From positions 50,175,986-50,239,985 of the forward strand of contig OZ024875.1 in NCBI GenBank assembly GCA_964017185.1: DNA of 64,000 bases. The letters are read 5' to 3'. This DNA comes from Rugalucina vietnamica (taxonomy: Eukaryota > Mollusca > Bivalvia > Lucinida > Lucinidae). Every line of letters begins with the position of its first letter. Position 1 is the stretch's first letter. This document shows positions 21,140-33,200 of the stretch, one piece after another. The translations under genes were made by a program, and so were the position numbers. The notes beneath the pieces were generated by a model. It had not been told where the DNA came from. It saw only the letters and a list, made by a program, of their open reading frames with translations, and did not search any database.

Positions 21140-21250
21140 ACTTTTTAGACGGCCCTCTTATAATCACGATATCGATCAAGGATTTAGCCTATGTCCGCTG
21201 GGTATCAGAATAATAAATCATAAAGGCCGAACCATTCAAGCGTGACGAAT

Positions 21251-22287
21251 TTTCGTTTATAGTCCTTGAATGTTCTGACCGCTAGCCCGTTCACAAACAC
21301 AATACAATTGGGCCTTCAGAGCAGTGTTAGTAGGACTTATACAACAATAGAGCAAACCAATAGAGCATCCATTAGTCTGGTTAGATTACGTACATATGAA
21401 AATTTTATATCATCAAAAGTCATATTTACAAGTTTCTTTATCCTTTCTTATTCCGTCAGAGAAAAATGCATTCCATTATTAAAACCTTCACACAAAATTC
21501 AGAGTTTTAGCCAAACTAACTTTTATGGAAAAAACATTAATAGTCCCAGCGAAAAACACACGGCCATCCTCAAAACCACGTGACCTTCAACTGGCCTTTG
21601 CATATGCAACGAAATGATTTTCCAGGAAATCAACATCATTTCTAACACAATTTGCCTTTATGTTACGTCTACACTGGACCACGTTCTCATCATGTCCTTA
21701 CTACGTCCTAAAAATAAGGACGCCGTGGTACGGTCTTGTATGACGTGGGAGGGACATAGTAAAGACGTAGCGAGGTCTTGATGGACGTGAAGGTCTTGGT
21801 CAAATTTTGAACATGCTCAAAAGAAACGTGGCGAAAATGGGGTGTAATTAGAACGCAGTAAGGACGTGGTAAGGACGTAGTAGGAACTTAAGAACGTAGT
21901 GCAAACGTAAGGTCTTCATGGACGTGGTATACGAAGAGGTACAAGTAGACAAAGATCAGGAAAAGGCGCAATCAGAAAGAGATTCCCACTCCAAAAACCG
22001 AGGTGGGAAAAAAACCAAACTAACAATCAGGCACTTATACCATGAAACATATCGTAAGCCGAATGAGCAGCTATTTTCCCAATAGGTGGCCACTCAGTTA
22101 CCTTAACTTAATTAAAAATATGAAAACATACATAAGGCGCCAACAGCACAAAAAAATTTAAACACCAAGACATAAAACAAAAAGAACCACCACAGAAGTA
22201 TCGCCTTGGAACGATCAGTAATACGGTATCGAAGAGTTGTGGTAGTTAGAGATAGGAAAATACAAACTGATTGCAAGCAATTAAGAA
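21251..22287. other. Unassigned sequence with repeated GGACGTRG motifs
   Basis: Around 21660-21920 the motif GGACGTAG/GGACGTGG and its inverse recur many times (for example GTCCTTACTACGTCC and AGTAAGGACGTGGTAAGGAC). This suggests the end of a transposon with subterminal repeats. The rest may be LINE 5' UTR or flank. No exon was recognised. Confidence 0.4.
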
Positions 22288-22860
22288 TTATTTCCCATCA
22301 ATAAAAAAATCATTGAGGATACCGTCAAAACCAGGGCTCTTTCCCCTTTTGAGAGAATTTATAGCCTTTGATACCTCAGCATATGTAATAGGCATATCTA
22401 GCTCTTCCACATTTATATTAATATCTGGCACATTAGAAAAATCCAAAATATTTTCATCATAATTACGATTGTTCATAATTCTATTAAAATACTCCTGGAA
22501 TTCACCTATGGTGATACCGCCAGTAGCTGAAGATTTTTTATTACGAAAATTGTTAACTTTCTTCCAAAATGTCTTCGGAGAAGTTTTACTCATATCGGCC
22601 AACTTAAATTTCTGTTCATTCTGATAACTCAATCTTGCCTTTTGTTTTGTTTTAACAAATCTAGATCTTGCCTCCAAAAAGGCAATTTTGTTATTTTCGG
22701 TGCGTTTAGCGTTTAAGAATATACTTTTACTCAACTTACAATCTTGGTTAAACCAAGAAGCAGGTTTGCGTCTCTTAACCTGGTTACCCATATTTTTCAC
22801 GGTCTTACCACAAACAGCAAAACATGTATCATATATAATATATAATACGATTAATACCAA
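22288..22860 (-). pseudogene. LINE ORF2 fragment between endonuclease and RT
   Basis: Minus-strand translation shows ASWFNQDCK, FVKTKQKARLSYQ, KTSPKTFWKKVN, EFQEYFNRIM and KAINSLKRGKSPGFDGILND. This is the linker and first RT block of a jockey/CR1-like ORF2. Both the endonuclease and the RT core are missing, so this is a fragment. Confidence 0.8.
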
Positions 22861-22980
22861 AATAATGCAGCTACAACTAACTTACAAAATCCGCAATAAG
22901 TTCGACATTGGTCTGAATGATGTCACGGAAGAGAAGCGAGGTCACGAAGTGTATCGGAATGCAGGTTAGCCAGCTGATCT

Positions 22981-23374
<394 letters not shown>

Positions 23375-23917
23375 AAGGCCACAATTAGCCGAGATAACTC
23401 TCTGGTATAAACTACCACAGGTATTGTCAAAATAATGACTCACAAGTGTAGTCTGCAAAGGGACACATATGGTTATTTAATCTTCAGCTACAAAAATCCT
23501 TCAGAGGATAAATTATATACATCCACACTCATATACTCACATATATACACATACATACACATTTACAAACACTTTTTACACACATATACACACTTTTTAT
23601 TATTTCTTTATTTGTTTATTTTTTTTATTTATTACTTTTTATAAAAAGTATATATATATGAGCTTATTACTTTTTATAAAAAAGTTTATTTATGAGCTTG
23701 GGATTTATAAACATTCTACACTATGTTTTATGGTTAACTATCTAGAAACATGAATTGATCCATAACGAGATGCTGAGTGTGGCCAGTTTGATTATTTCTC
23801 ACCAAGTTGTATAAGGGTCAGAAAATTATGAAAAATGCAAATAATTAAGATGAATGCACATTCATTCGGTGATTTTCAAAACATGAATATCAACATGAAC
23901 TACATGCATGCATAAAT
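23375..23917. other. AT-rich spacer with ACACAT-rich segment
   Basis: It contains a CACATATACACA-type low-complexity stretch (23525-23600) and a T-rich run. No gene or named repeat was recognised. Confidence 0.4.
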
Positions 23918-25094
23918 ATACTCAGTATAAAAAGAAACGAAAAGTTTTTATTTTTATTTTTTCGCGAAAGTATAATACATTTTCAAAATGTAAGTTCTAA
24001 TGATTCGCCATTTATATGAGAGTTTCTCAACTTAGTTTCGTTGCGATTTGAAAGCGGGGGTAATTTTGGTCGAAAACTTGTGAAATCAACATTTTTTTCT
24101 CAAAATATCACTATCGAGAGAATAATTAACTAAAATTTTGCTTTGAGTATGATCATTGTGTTCAAGCAAATCATAAAAACACAAAGCTAATTTAATTTCA
24201 TGAAAAGGAAAATTTTACTGGGATTTTCAAAATTGCGTTTTATGAAAAATAACAAGCTCTTTCGAAAATCGGCATTTTGGTCTCCTTTCAGATAAATAAT
24301 GTCCCTTTTTCGATTAAATAATGTTAGTTAACATAAATGTGACTCTCTTAAAGCTTACACTAAGTTAAAATTTCTGATCGTTTTTCAGAACTTCCGGTTT
24401 ATTGATAAACGTTTCTCTTGGTGAATCAAGGTTAAGACAGTGATTTAGGATTTGACATCGTGAAACTTTACGACAGTATACGACGTCAATTTAGAACAAT
24501 TTGCAATTTGCTACTCCCCCGAATTTGATTTTTAGACGTTCTTTAAATTTTGCCATTTTTGGTCAAATTGTAAGGTGCATTACATTTTATGAACAGTATA
24601 CAGCTGTGTTTTAGACAGTATTGTTCTTCTGAAAGAAGTTTTTACCCGTATCATTTGCATCCAAGCCCGATTTTTATTGATAAGACAAATTTTTGAAGCG
24701 TATCACATTGGCCATCGTTTTGAGCATTTTAGCCACTTATTCATGTAGTTGACCATAGCAGCCAAAGTTAGTCTGAGTGACTCACAAACTCAATTCTGAT
24801 TTACAAAAAGCTATCAGAAAATGATGAATTATCGTTTTAAAAGTGAGCATAAAAGGTTTTTAAAGGAATAAAAATGAGTATTCATCACCACAAATTCTTG
24901 CGACTTTTTGGTTATGGGTACTCTTTATTGACACAAAAAACATACTGTTTCTGTGTTCGCAAAAATATGGAATTCAATCTGCTGGTAGTCAATATGTTAT
25001 TCTGTGTTACCTGTAAATTTGAAATGGCTATCTTTAAAATTGCACAAGTTATGACAGAAAATATACGCTTTGCGTTCCTTTATTTACTGAGTAT
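23918..25094. mobile_element. Probable non-autonomous DNA transposon, about 1.2 kb
   Basis: The left end ATACTCAGTATAAAAAG is matched inverted at the right end by TTTATTTACTGAGTAT, with related bases continuing for about 25 bp and TA dinucleotides outside. No transposase was seen inside. The ends are imperfect, so confidence is moderate. Confidence 0.5.
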
Positions 25095-26774
25095 ATATGT
25101 ATAGAGTAGCAGGAGACAGCCACTTTTAATATATACTATAAGTAGCTATTTTTATCCATCATTATTTTCAAAATTAATTTTTCGAAAACTTTCGATACGC
25201 TTTTAATATGTCAAGTGATGTCCAAATTCGTGTTTCGAGACGAGTTTGTGTACTTTTTTCACGTCCACGAGTTGCTACGTTACGTTAAAAAACCATGCAA
25301 ATCACGTGCTCAGCATTCCACGTGCATCACACGTTATAATTTTTTGCCTTGTTTGATTGGTGAAAGTGTCATAACGAATAAACCGGAATGACATTTGAAA
25401 AATTCCGTGAGGGGACGCCGTCATGGCCTGACGTTAAACCAGCGTAACACGAAGATCAATACACTGTATGCTCAGTGCAGACATGAAGATTAAGGAAGCC
25501 AACTGAAATTTTTAAGCTTGCTAGAGTACGATAAGTCTCCTAGAACCGTATTTCATCAGCTGATAGCATAAAAACCGGCATCATGACGCCAGACAACGTA
25601 AGGCTATCATGATATAGGGCAATGCTAATTTGACGTCAAAGTGACGTAATCGAATTTTAGGCAACCTACGAATATCAGCTTGATAATTTACGGCATAGAA
25701 AGATGGTTTTGTATCGGAACAGCTGACAGGAAACAACCTGCGTGGTGCGAACACCGTGAATATCGCCGATAGGTTTTTGGTCCTGTAAACGTTAAACGTA
25801 ATCGTGCAAGACTATACTTGATGACATCACTTCAAACCTTAAAGGCCTACTAAGCGAAAGTTGTCTCGTAAAAGCGAAATCGATTAGATTAGATTTTTAT
25901 GGGGTCACCTCGGGAGAAAGGCCAGGAAACAAAATGACGTCAGTTACGTCATACACCGGGGCCGTTAAGTGGTGCCAGAATAGAACCAAATCTCTACGAT
26001 CATGGTTCTGTACTCTTTTTTAGCACAAGAAGATGTTAAATGACTGTTTTGGGAATAAAAAAAGGTTAACTTTTCAGATGTCGAGAAAAAATGTGAATTT
26101 TAATTTGACACCCCTGTAAACTTTGACGTATTCCGCGAGATGGGGTGAAATTGTGGTTCCTTAAGGTTTAAATATTGATTGGGTTAAAACGTATTGTTCA
26201 GTTCATCTTTATACCAACTTGCAATTTGGAAATCATATAAAAATTGGTAAACTTAAGTCTGATAGTATACATTTGAAAAATATATAAATATAAAAAAAAA
26301 TAATTTCAAACATGCATTGCACACTCGCTTACAATGCCAAATATAATGTATGACTTCAAATATGCATGCACACTTGTAATCCAAACTCAACATATATCAT
26401 GTTATTTAATGCTAGAATGTCTGTGATACCCGTTTATATGGGGACCAAAAAGCTCGTCGTTGACAAACGTAACGTTGTCAGCATTGAATGGCAAGTTGGC
26501 AATAAATAATTTATTATCACCATTCACAGAGCATATACTATCAAATCATATTTTAGCATGCTCAATCGTTCTTTTTGCTTTATTTCCTGGATCAAGATTT
26601 CTCATCTTCTTATCTGACATTTATAATAATTTGTCTATATATGATTCTCATGTACATGTATTTAGTTACATTAGAATCTAATATAACCCAACAGTTACTA
26701 ATCCTACAGGGCTTATGTTATATGTCATGTTTCATATATACGACGTGAAATAAATATTCTGTATCTGTATCTGT
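25095..26774. other. Unassigned sequence upstream of makorin
   Basis: No exon with clear protein similarity was found. The segment 26280-26400 has two loose copies of an AAACATGCAxTGCACACT motif. The stretch before 26774 ends in AATAAATATTCTGTATCTGTATC, resembling a retroelement polyadenylation signal plus tail, so part is probably a LINE 3' end. Confidence 0.4.
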
Positions 26775-26954
26775 ATTCACCATTTTTTGCATTATCTACT
26801 GGTTCCCAGCTTACTGTAATCAATATTGGAAATACAGGTAACCCCCCTCCCTCCCTGGATTATTGATTTTTCTCTCAGGGGGGTTTGGTTACTTGTATTT
26901 TCAATATTGATAATGTGTAACTGGGAACCAGCAGATAATGCAAAAATGGTGAAT
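26775..26954. mobile_element. Foldback MITE near the makorin start
   Basis: Two arms of about 80 bp (ATTCACCATTTTTTGCATTA and its inverse at the right end) meet at a short C-rich/G-rich centre around 26845-26885. It ends 270 bp upstream of the makorin ATG and so probably lies in or beside that promoter. Confidence 0.82.
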
Positions 26955-26976
26955 ATGTGTGGACAGACAATAATAT

Positions 26977-27026
26977 TACTACTATTACTAATAATAATAA
27001 TAATAATAATGATAATAATAATAATA
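26977..27026. repeat. (AAT)n microsatellite
   Basis: An ATT/AAT/GAT trinucleotide tract about 200 bp upstream of the makorin start codon. Confidence 0.9.
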
Positions 27027-27224
27027 GTTCATACTGCAGTAATACTATTCTGAACGTCTTTAATCTACCAATTATTTTCGCTCTGTTTCGTTACATATTG
27101 TATTCCTGGTCAGGGGTAAAAACCAAATCCCATAAAAGTTCGGCGGCCTCGATTGCAACATCAAAAACTCACACCACCGCTATCTGGTTATTTTAATTCC
27201 TAAGTTTAAATAGTTTCGAAACAA

Positions 27225-30200
27225 ATGGCAGAAGCTTATGGACCACCGCCAACAAAAGTTTTATGCAGGTTAAGTTTTGCTGGCTTTAAGAATGTGGTTG
27301 TTCACTTATATCAATTGTCATTAGATTTCGTGGCTAAAATATTTATATTTTACTGTGTACTGAGTCATTCAATTTCTGACAGTTACCTCAGGAGCTGTGG
27401 AAATGCAATTTTCTCAAGGCCACAACAAACGTTGTCCTGGCTGAGGATCGAACCTGGAACTAGAGCCAGGGCTACACTTCACCACTGTGCCAGTCCGCTC
27501 CACTACGCCAGTCCGCTCCACCTAGTCTGACTGGTCAGCCGTCAAAATGAAGTATCATACCCAGTGGTTCATTTTCAAAATGTTAAATCAGTTATCAAAA
27601 ATTCATTTTGACGGCTGACCCGCCAGACTAGCTCCACCTGAAATTGTACCATATAGTAGCTCAAAGTAAAGCTTTTCAAACAGGCTTGTGCTTTATCTGT
27701 GCTATTTATAGTTGCTAGCTCTGTCTTGTTCACAACCTAAACCTGTTTGTGACTTGGTCTGTTTGCAGCAAACACTTTCATGTCAGACTTATACAAGTAT
27801 GCTACATACCATTTTCTACATGAGTTTTCTAAACCCTTGTAAGAGACTACTCTACAAACTGCACTTCTACGGGATTAGAGGATCTACTCACCAGTGGATA
27901 GCTTCATGGCTCTCTGAGCGCTTTCAAAAAGTGGTGTTACATGTAGATGGTCAAGCCTCAGATCCAGTCCCTGTCCTATCTGGTGTCCCTCAAGGATCAC
28001 ATCACGAAAACATGTCCGTGTTACCTTGAACCCCACTTTTATATAGAAAAACTGGGGTATGCAGGGGTAGACCTATTTTTCTTATTTTTGCTCCAAAACA
28101 TAGATTGTGGGTACTCGATGAGGCGGTTCTATCGTGTACCAACAATCTATGTTTTGAGCATAAATAAGAAAAATACCAAAATTTTTCCATTAAAATTTTC
28201 AATTTTTACTGCTGAAAAAATTCTTTGTGTATTGCATGGGCAAGTTTTTGTAATGAGTCTTGGGACCGGTCCTTTTCTTGATCTTTATAAATGATCTTCC
28301 AGACAATATCAGGTCATCCGTTCGCGTCTTTGCTGATGACTGTGTTTTGTATAGAAATATTAAAACCCTCACAGATTGCCAGATATTACAGGATGACCTG
28401 AATAGCCTAGGACAATGGGAGACCGATTGGCAAATTTATGAAATTCAATGTTGCCAAATGTCATTCAATGAGGGTGACTCGGCACCTCCCTAGCAATCAA
28501 ATACACTTTAACTACTCGCTGCATCAGCAAACATTGGAACAGGTTGAGTCCCCCAAACACCTTGAATATTGCTATTACTGACAACTTGGAATGGGGTCAA
28601 CATGTTTCTGAAATTTCTTCTAAAGCAACTAAGACTTTGGGTTTTCTTCGGCGCAATTTGGCACTTGCACCTCAGCATATCTATCTTCATATACTGAGTC
28701 GATCAATTTCTGATCATCATCTCAGGTGTTGGGTGGGTGCTAAATTTTGAATTTAGCAAGATGGGGAGAACATTTGGGATGGGCCATTAAAACTATTTAC
28801 AAGAAGCTAAACAGAGGCATACTAAAACATATACCTCTGAACCCCTGATCTAAATGAGAGCCTTAAATTCTTCAGCAGTCTTTGATGAGACCACTGAAGC
28901 GGGAAGACTATTCCATAGAGGGATAGTCCTTGGGGAAAAAAGAATTCTTCAGAGCATCACTATAGGCCATATATCTTGTGTATTGTGAATTATGAGATGC
29001 CCAGGTACTTCTTAAGTTGGGTGCTGGGGTCAGATATCTATCTTTATCAAGAGACACTGTACCGGAGTGAATCTTGTAAAAGAAAGTTAAGGGACTTAAG
29101 GAGGACTTCACCCTGCGGTCCTCCAGGGATGGCCACTCGAGTTCGTCCAACATATCGTCAACGCTACTGTTACGCCATCGCCTGCAGGTCCACCTGGCTG
29201 CTGTCTAACAGTCTTCTGCTTTTTCTCCAACTTTTTTGTCTCAGTTTCATTAGAGGGATGCCAAATAGGAGCTGCATACTCAAGCTGAGGACGAACCAAT
29301 GTTTTGTATGCAACTTCCTTTGTGTGCCGAGGTGCAAGAGCCAAATTGCGCTGAAGAAAACCCAATGTCTTAGTTGCTTTACAAGAAATTTCTGAAATAT
29401 GTTGACCCCATTCCAAGTTGTCAGTGATAGTAAGTCCAAGGTATTTGGCAGATCGAACCTGTTCCAGAGTTTGCTGATGTAGAGAGTAGCTGAAATGTAT
29501 TTGATTGCTAGGGAGGTGCCGGATCACCCTCATTGAGTGACATTTGGCAACGTTGAATTTCATTTGCCAATTGGTCTCCCATTGTGCAAGGCTATTCAGG
29601 TCTTCTTGTAGAATTTGGCAATCAGTGAGTGAATTTATGTTCCTGTACAAAACACAATCGTCTGCAAAAAGACGAACAGATGACCTGATATTGTCTGGAA
29701 GGTCGTTAATAAATATCAAGAAAAGGACCAGTCCCAAGACCGATCCTTGGGGGACTCCAGATAAGACTGGGACTGGATCTGAGGCTTGGCCGTCTAACAC
29801 CACTTTTTGATAGCGCTCAGAGAGCCATGAAGCGATCCTTTTGTGACTATATCCTCTAATCCCGTAGTAGTGCAGTTTGTATAGTAACCTGCAAAAAGAG
29901 TCTACGAAGGAAGTTGCATACCAAACATTGGTTCGCCCTCAGCTCGAGTATGCAGCTCCTATTTGGCATCCCTATAATGAAACTGAGACAAAAAAGGTGG
30001 AGAAAGTGCAGAAGACAGCAGCTAGGTGGATCTGCAGGCGATGGCATAATACCAGTAGCGTTGATGACATGCTTAATGATCTTGACTGGCCATCCCTGGA
30101 GGACCGCAGGCTAAAGTCTTCCTTAACTTTCTTTTACAAGATTCACTCCGGTACAATGTCTCTTGACAAAGATAAATATCTTTTTTTTTTTTTTTTGATT

Positions 30201-33200
30201 CAGTTTTACGTCCCTTTCAAGCTTTTTCACTCATATCGAGACGAATCAATCGGTAGGTGGGGCGAAAACCGGAGTACCCGGGGAAAAACCACCTGACACA
30301 CCCGCAAGCAGAACATGGCTTGTCTCACATGTGAATTCGTGCCCCGTGCGAGGCGCGAACCCACATCGGTGAGATGATCGAATGATCAAGAGCACTGAAG
30401 TCAACGACCTTAACCACTGGGCCACGGGGGCCGCCAAAAGATAAATATCTGACCCCGGCACCCAGATTAAGATCTACCAGGGCATCTCATGATTCACAGT
30501 ACACAAGATACATGTCCTATAGTGATGCCCTGAAGAATTCATTCTTCCCAAGGACTATTCCATTGTGGAATAGTCTTCCTTCTTCAGTGGTCGCATCTAA
30601 GACCACGGAAGAATTCAAGGCTCTTATTTAGAACCAAGGGTCCAGAGGTATACGTGTTAGTATGCCTCTGTCTAGCTTCTTGTGAATAGTTTTAATGGCC
30701 CATCCCGAATGTTTCCCCCATTTTGCTAAATTAAAAATTCAGCCACCCACCCCACACCTGAGGTTATGATCAGAAATTGATCAACTCAGTATCTGAAGAA
30801 AGAAAGAAAGAAGTGAATTTGCATCTATATTAAATTTGATTTCATTTCTTAAGAATATGTACACCATAGTTCAGTCGGCTATTAATTTAGGCTAACGCTA
30901 TCCCCAAGATGGTTGTTCCGATCACTGGCTACTGACCATTATTGAATGCACTCTCTATTTGAGAAATATACTTCATACGAATCTATATTCTAGTACATGT
31001 AATTTACTAGAATATAGATTCTTTTGGGGTATATTTTACTTAATGCACTCTCTATTTGAGAAATATACCCCATAAGAATCTATATTCTAGTAATTTACTA
31101 TATAGATTAATATAGATTCTTAGAATATAGATTCTTATGGATATATTTCTCAAACAGAAAGTGCAAACAGTAATGACCAGTAGCCAGTGGTTCCGATAAG
31201 GTGACTGGTCACTTATGACATTGGATTTTCCTGTCATGTTGATAACTTCCCTAACTGGCATGACAGTCTGCAGATTCATTACTTTAATAAACCATAGGCT
31301 TGACAGTTCAAACAACCATGGCAATCAGATTTTCTGGTACCTGTTAACATATTTGAACCTGTTCTTGAGAAAACCAACAATTTGGGTTTTGACCAGGTCC
31401 GACACAAACTGAGCTGTACAGTCACAGAAGATGGTTAGAGGGCTGGAAATTTTGGATTTAGAAAGTAGAGGAATTGTACTATCCATGTAGCGAAAACAAA
31501 GGCGCTGATCAGCTTTGCAGTTACTGCAAAGCTGATCTGCGCCTTTGTTTTCGCCTATGCAGATTGTTGGTTTTCCCATGCGGTGGCTCATTTCAAGTCA
31601 GTTGGATCCAGATTTGGACATTTCCAATCTTAGTGATTCAAATGAATTGTCCTTTAGTTTTCAGTCCAGAATAGAATCCAAGGAAATAGAAAGAAGGACT
31701 CCTCATTTTAGAACTAAGAATTCCATGTGAACTGAAACACTCATATTAGGCTGTAGCTGCTGCATTATATAGAGTTAAACAGCTGGCCCAGTTGTTCAAA
31801 ACATTGTTAGCTTAACGTCATCATTAAGACCTCAACTTGTTAAGTAAATGCCGACTTCATAAGCAAATACACTGTTATTTTTGGATGATAAAATGTGAGA
31901 ATCCTTTGCATTGCAAAGGATTCTCACATTGTTATTGCAAAGGATTCTCACATTTTATTAGCTCACCTGAGCCGAAGGCTCACAGGTGAGCTTATAGTAT
32001 ACCCATGCTCCGGCGTCCGTCCGTCGTCCACAATTTCAAAGATCTTCTCCTCTGAAACCGCTTGGCCAGTCAAAGCCAAACTTCATGTGGAGCATCCTTA
32101 GAAAGGGGGAAAGAAAGTTTATATAAATGGTCAAGGTCACATGACCAAGATGGCCGCCATGGCTATAAATAGCAAAAACCTTTAAAAATCTTCTTCTCCA
32201 GAGCCAGTGGGCCAATTTCCACGAAACTTGGTATGTAGCATTGGGGCTGTGGGCCCATCATAGTTTATATAAATCATGACCCTAGGATGACCTTGACCTA
32301 TTTAACGGCAAGGTCAACTTAGGTCGCCAATGCATTTGAATGGGAAGAAAATGGTAAAATGCTATTTAATGGGTAAAACTTACTGGGAATAGGCAGATGG
32401 ACAGAAGATTAATGTTAATGGAAAATTTTAGCCCCTGGGGGGTTGTCTGCCCCTGCCCCGGGGCTATATACATGTATATTTCCATAATAATGAAACATCT
32501 TCTCCCCTGAAACCTCTTTGCCAATCAAAGCCAAACTTCATATGGAGCATCCTTGGGAAGGGGGAACGAAAGTTTATATAAATGGTCAAGGTCACATGAC
32601 CAAGATGGCCGCCATGGCTATAAATAGCAAAAACCTTTAAAAATCTTCTTCTCCAGAACCAGTGGGCCGATTTCCATGAAACTTGGTATGTAGCATCGGG
32701 GATGTGGGCCCATCATAGTTTATATAAATCATGACCCTAGGATGACCTTGACCTATTTAACGGCAAGGTCAACTTAGGTCGCCAATGCATTTGAATGGGA
32801 AAAAAATGGTAAAATGCTATTTAATGGGTAAAACTTACAGCAAATGGAGAGAAGATTAATGTTAATGGAAAATTTTAGCCCCTGGGGGGTTGTCTGCCCC
32901 TGCCCCGTGGCTATATACATGTATATTTCCATAATAATGAAACATCATCTCCCCTGAAACCGCTTGGCCAATCAAAGCCAAACTTCATATGGAGCATCCT
33001 TGGGAAGGGGGAAAGAAAGTTTATATAAGTGGTCAAGGTCACATGACCAAGATGGCCACCATGGCTATAAACAGAAAAAAAACTTTTTAAATCTTCTTCT
33101 CCAGAACCAGAAGGCCAATGATTTTGAAACTTGGTGTGAAGCATCAGTGACTGGAGCTCTACAAAGTTTATATAAATCATGACCCTGGGATGACCTTGAC

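Larger units (their letters stand above)
15040..21250 (-). mobile_element. Apparently full-length two-ORF LINE
   Basis: A minus-strand non-LTR retrotransposon with intact ORF1 and ORF2. Its 3' end is marked by an AATAAAGC sequence followed by a (TAC)n tail (plus-strand GTAGTAGTAGTAGTAAGC at about 15046). The 5' limit is uncertain and may reach about 21600. No target-site duplication was identified by eye. Both ORFs lack internal stops over about 5.5 kb, so this copy is young and possibly competent. Confidence 0.88.
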
